A stretch of 64,000 nucleotides of DNA, from positions 4,018,857 through 4,082,856 of the forward strand of contig OY725491.1 in NCBI GenBank assembly GCA_963281255.1, in the 5' to 3' direction. Shown in pieces: positions 63,669-64,000 of the stretch (positions are counted from its first letter, which is position 1; each line of letters begins with the position of its first letter). The notes below the pieces were generated by a model, which was not told the origin of the DNA, searched no databases, and was given only the letters and a program-made list of their open reading frames with translations. Position numbers and translations under genes: made by a program. Source of the DNA: Aphrocallistes beatrix. Taxonomy: Eukaryota; Porifera; Hexactinellida; Sceptrulophora; Aphrocallistidae.

Positions 63669-64000
63669 AACAAGCGCGCTTCGCTTGCTTGCGCTGCGCG
63701 GCTGGCGGACACTTTGTGTCCGCCGGAGGCTCCCTTCGGTCGCCTGGAGGTTACATTGGTTAATTATAAGGGAGATAACATCTCTAAATATGTCCATCTT
63801 AGTGTTAAAACCGATTTCACTCGAAAAATCACCAAATTTGTCAATTTAAAAATTTTTGATGCGTAATGATGACGTCATAACAAAGTGATGAGTCATTATT
63901 TTTAGATGAAAGTCGCATCATATGTGAGACGTGTGTACGTCATAATTCCATGATGAGTCGACATTTTCGTCAGAGCTCAGAACTTACTGGAGCCATAGCC
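63669..64000 (+). repeat. repeat A, copy 6, runs off the window
   Basis: Clean head (ACAAGCGCGCTTCGCTTGCT, GCGGACACTTTGTGTCCGC, GGCTCCCTTCGGTCGCCTGG) and body through GAACTTACTGGAGCCATAGC at the window end. About 30 bp shorter than copy 3 in the middle. It inserted into the gypsy reverse transcriptase. Confidence 0.88.

Overview
The window is animal nuclear DNA, roughly two thirds A+T, and is built almost entirely from transposable elements. The transposon families (Helitron, P-like with THAP domains, PHD-finger Mutator/Kolobok-like, hAT, PIF/Harbinger, Tc1/mariner, piggyBac-like, KDZ-like, Ty3/gypsy) point to an invertebrate, perhaps a sponge or cnidarian; the sequence alone does not settle which. 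I see no rRNA, tRNA, CRISPR array or bacterial-style operon.

Genes that still look intact are few. They are two single-exon PHD-finger transposase genes (3952-6339 and 42828-45521, minus), a seven-transmembrane receptor-like gene (32975-33976, minus), and an unrecognised 169-residue ORF with a poly(A) signal (8064-8573, minus). A GC-rich island at 1150-2310 may hold the last exons of a host RGG-box protein (plus).

Layout. 0-19.6 kb: hAT transposase remnants, PHD transposase 1, the 169-aa ORF, a decayed third PHD transposase (12-14 kb), a KDZ-like remnant (14.5-15.3 kb), an unidentified coding remnant (15.9-17 kb) and copies of a GC-headed repeat here called repeat A. 19.6-24.5 kb: Helitron 1 with helicase and an OTU-like domain, broken by a nested hAT-like insertion. 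25-28.1 kb: a terminal-repeat element holding a P-like THAP element, itself holding a hAT MITE. 29.5-31.7 kb: a PIF/Harbinger transposase cut by a TTAA element and a hAT MITE. 33-34 kb: receptor gene. 34.3-35.8 kb: P-like element D. 35.8-38.8 kb: TTAA elements. 38.8-49.5 kb: P-like element B with three further elements nested in it or at its end. 49.6-52.3 kb: mariner, Tigger-like and hAT elements and repeat A. 52.3-56.6 kb: Helitron 2, broken by a mariner MITE and a TTAA element. 57-61.5 kb: hAT and TTAA elements and large palindromes. 61.9-63.7 kb: a broken Ty3/gypsy copy, cut by repeat A.

The main value of the window is its insertion stratigraphy. Many junctions keep readable target-site duplications (7 bp for P-like, 8 bp for hAT, TTAA, TA), so insertion order can be read directly. 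P-like element A supplies an empty site that dates the insertion of PHD transposase 2 and shows TTAA at the joint, which suggests, without proving, that the PHD transposases and the abundant non-coding TTAA elements form one Kolobok-like system.
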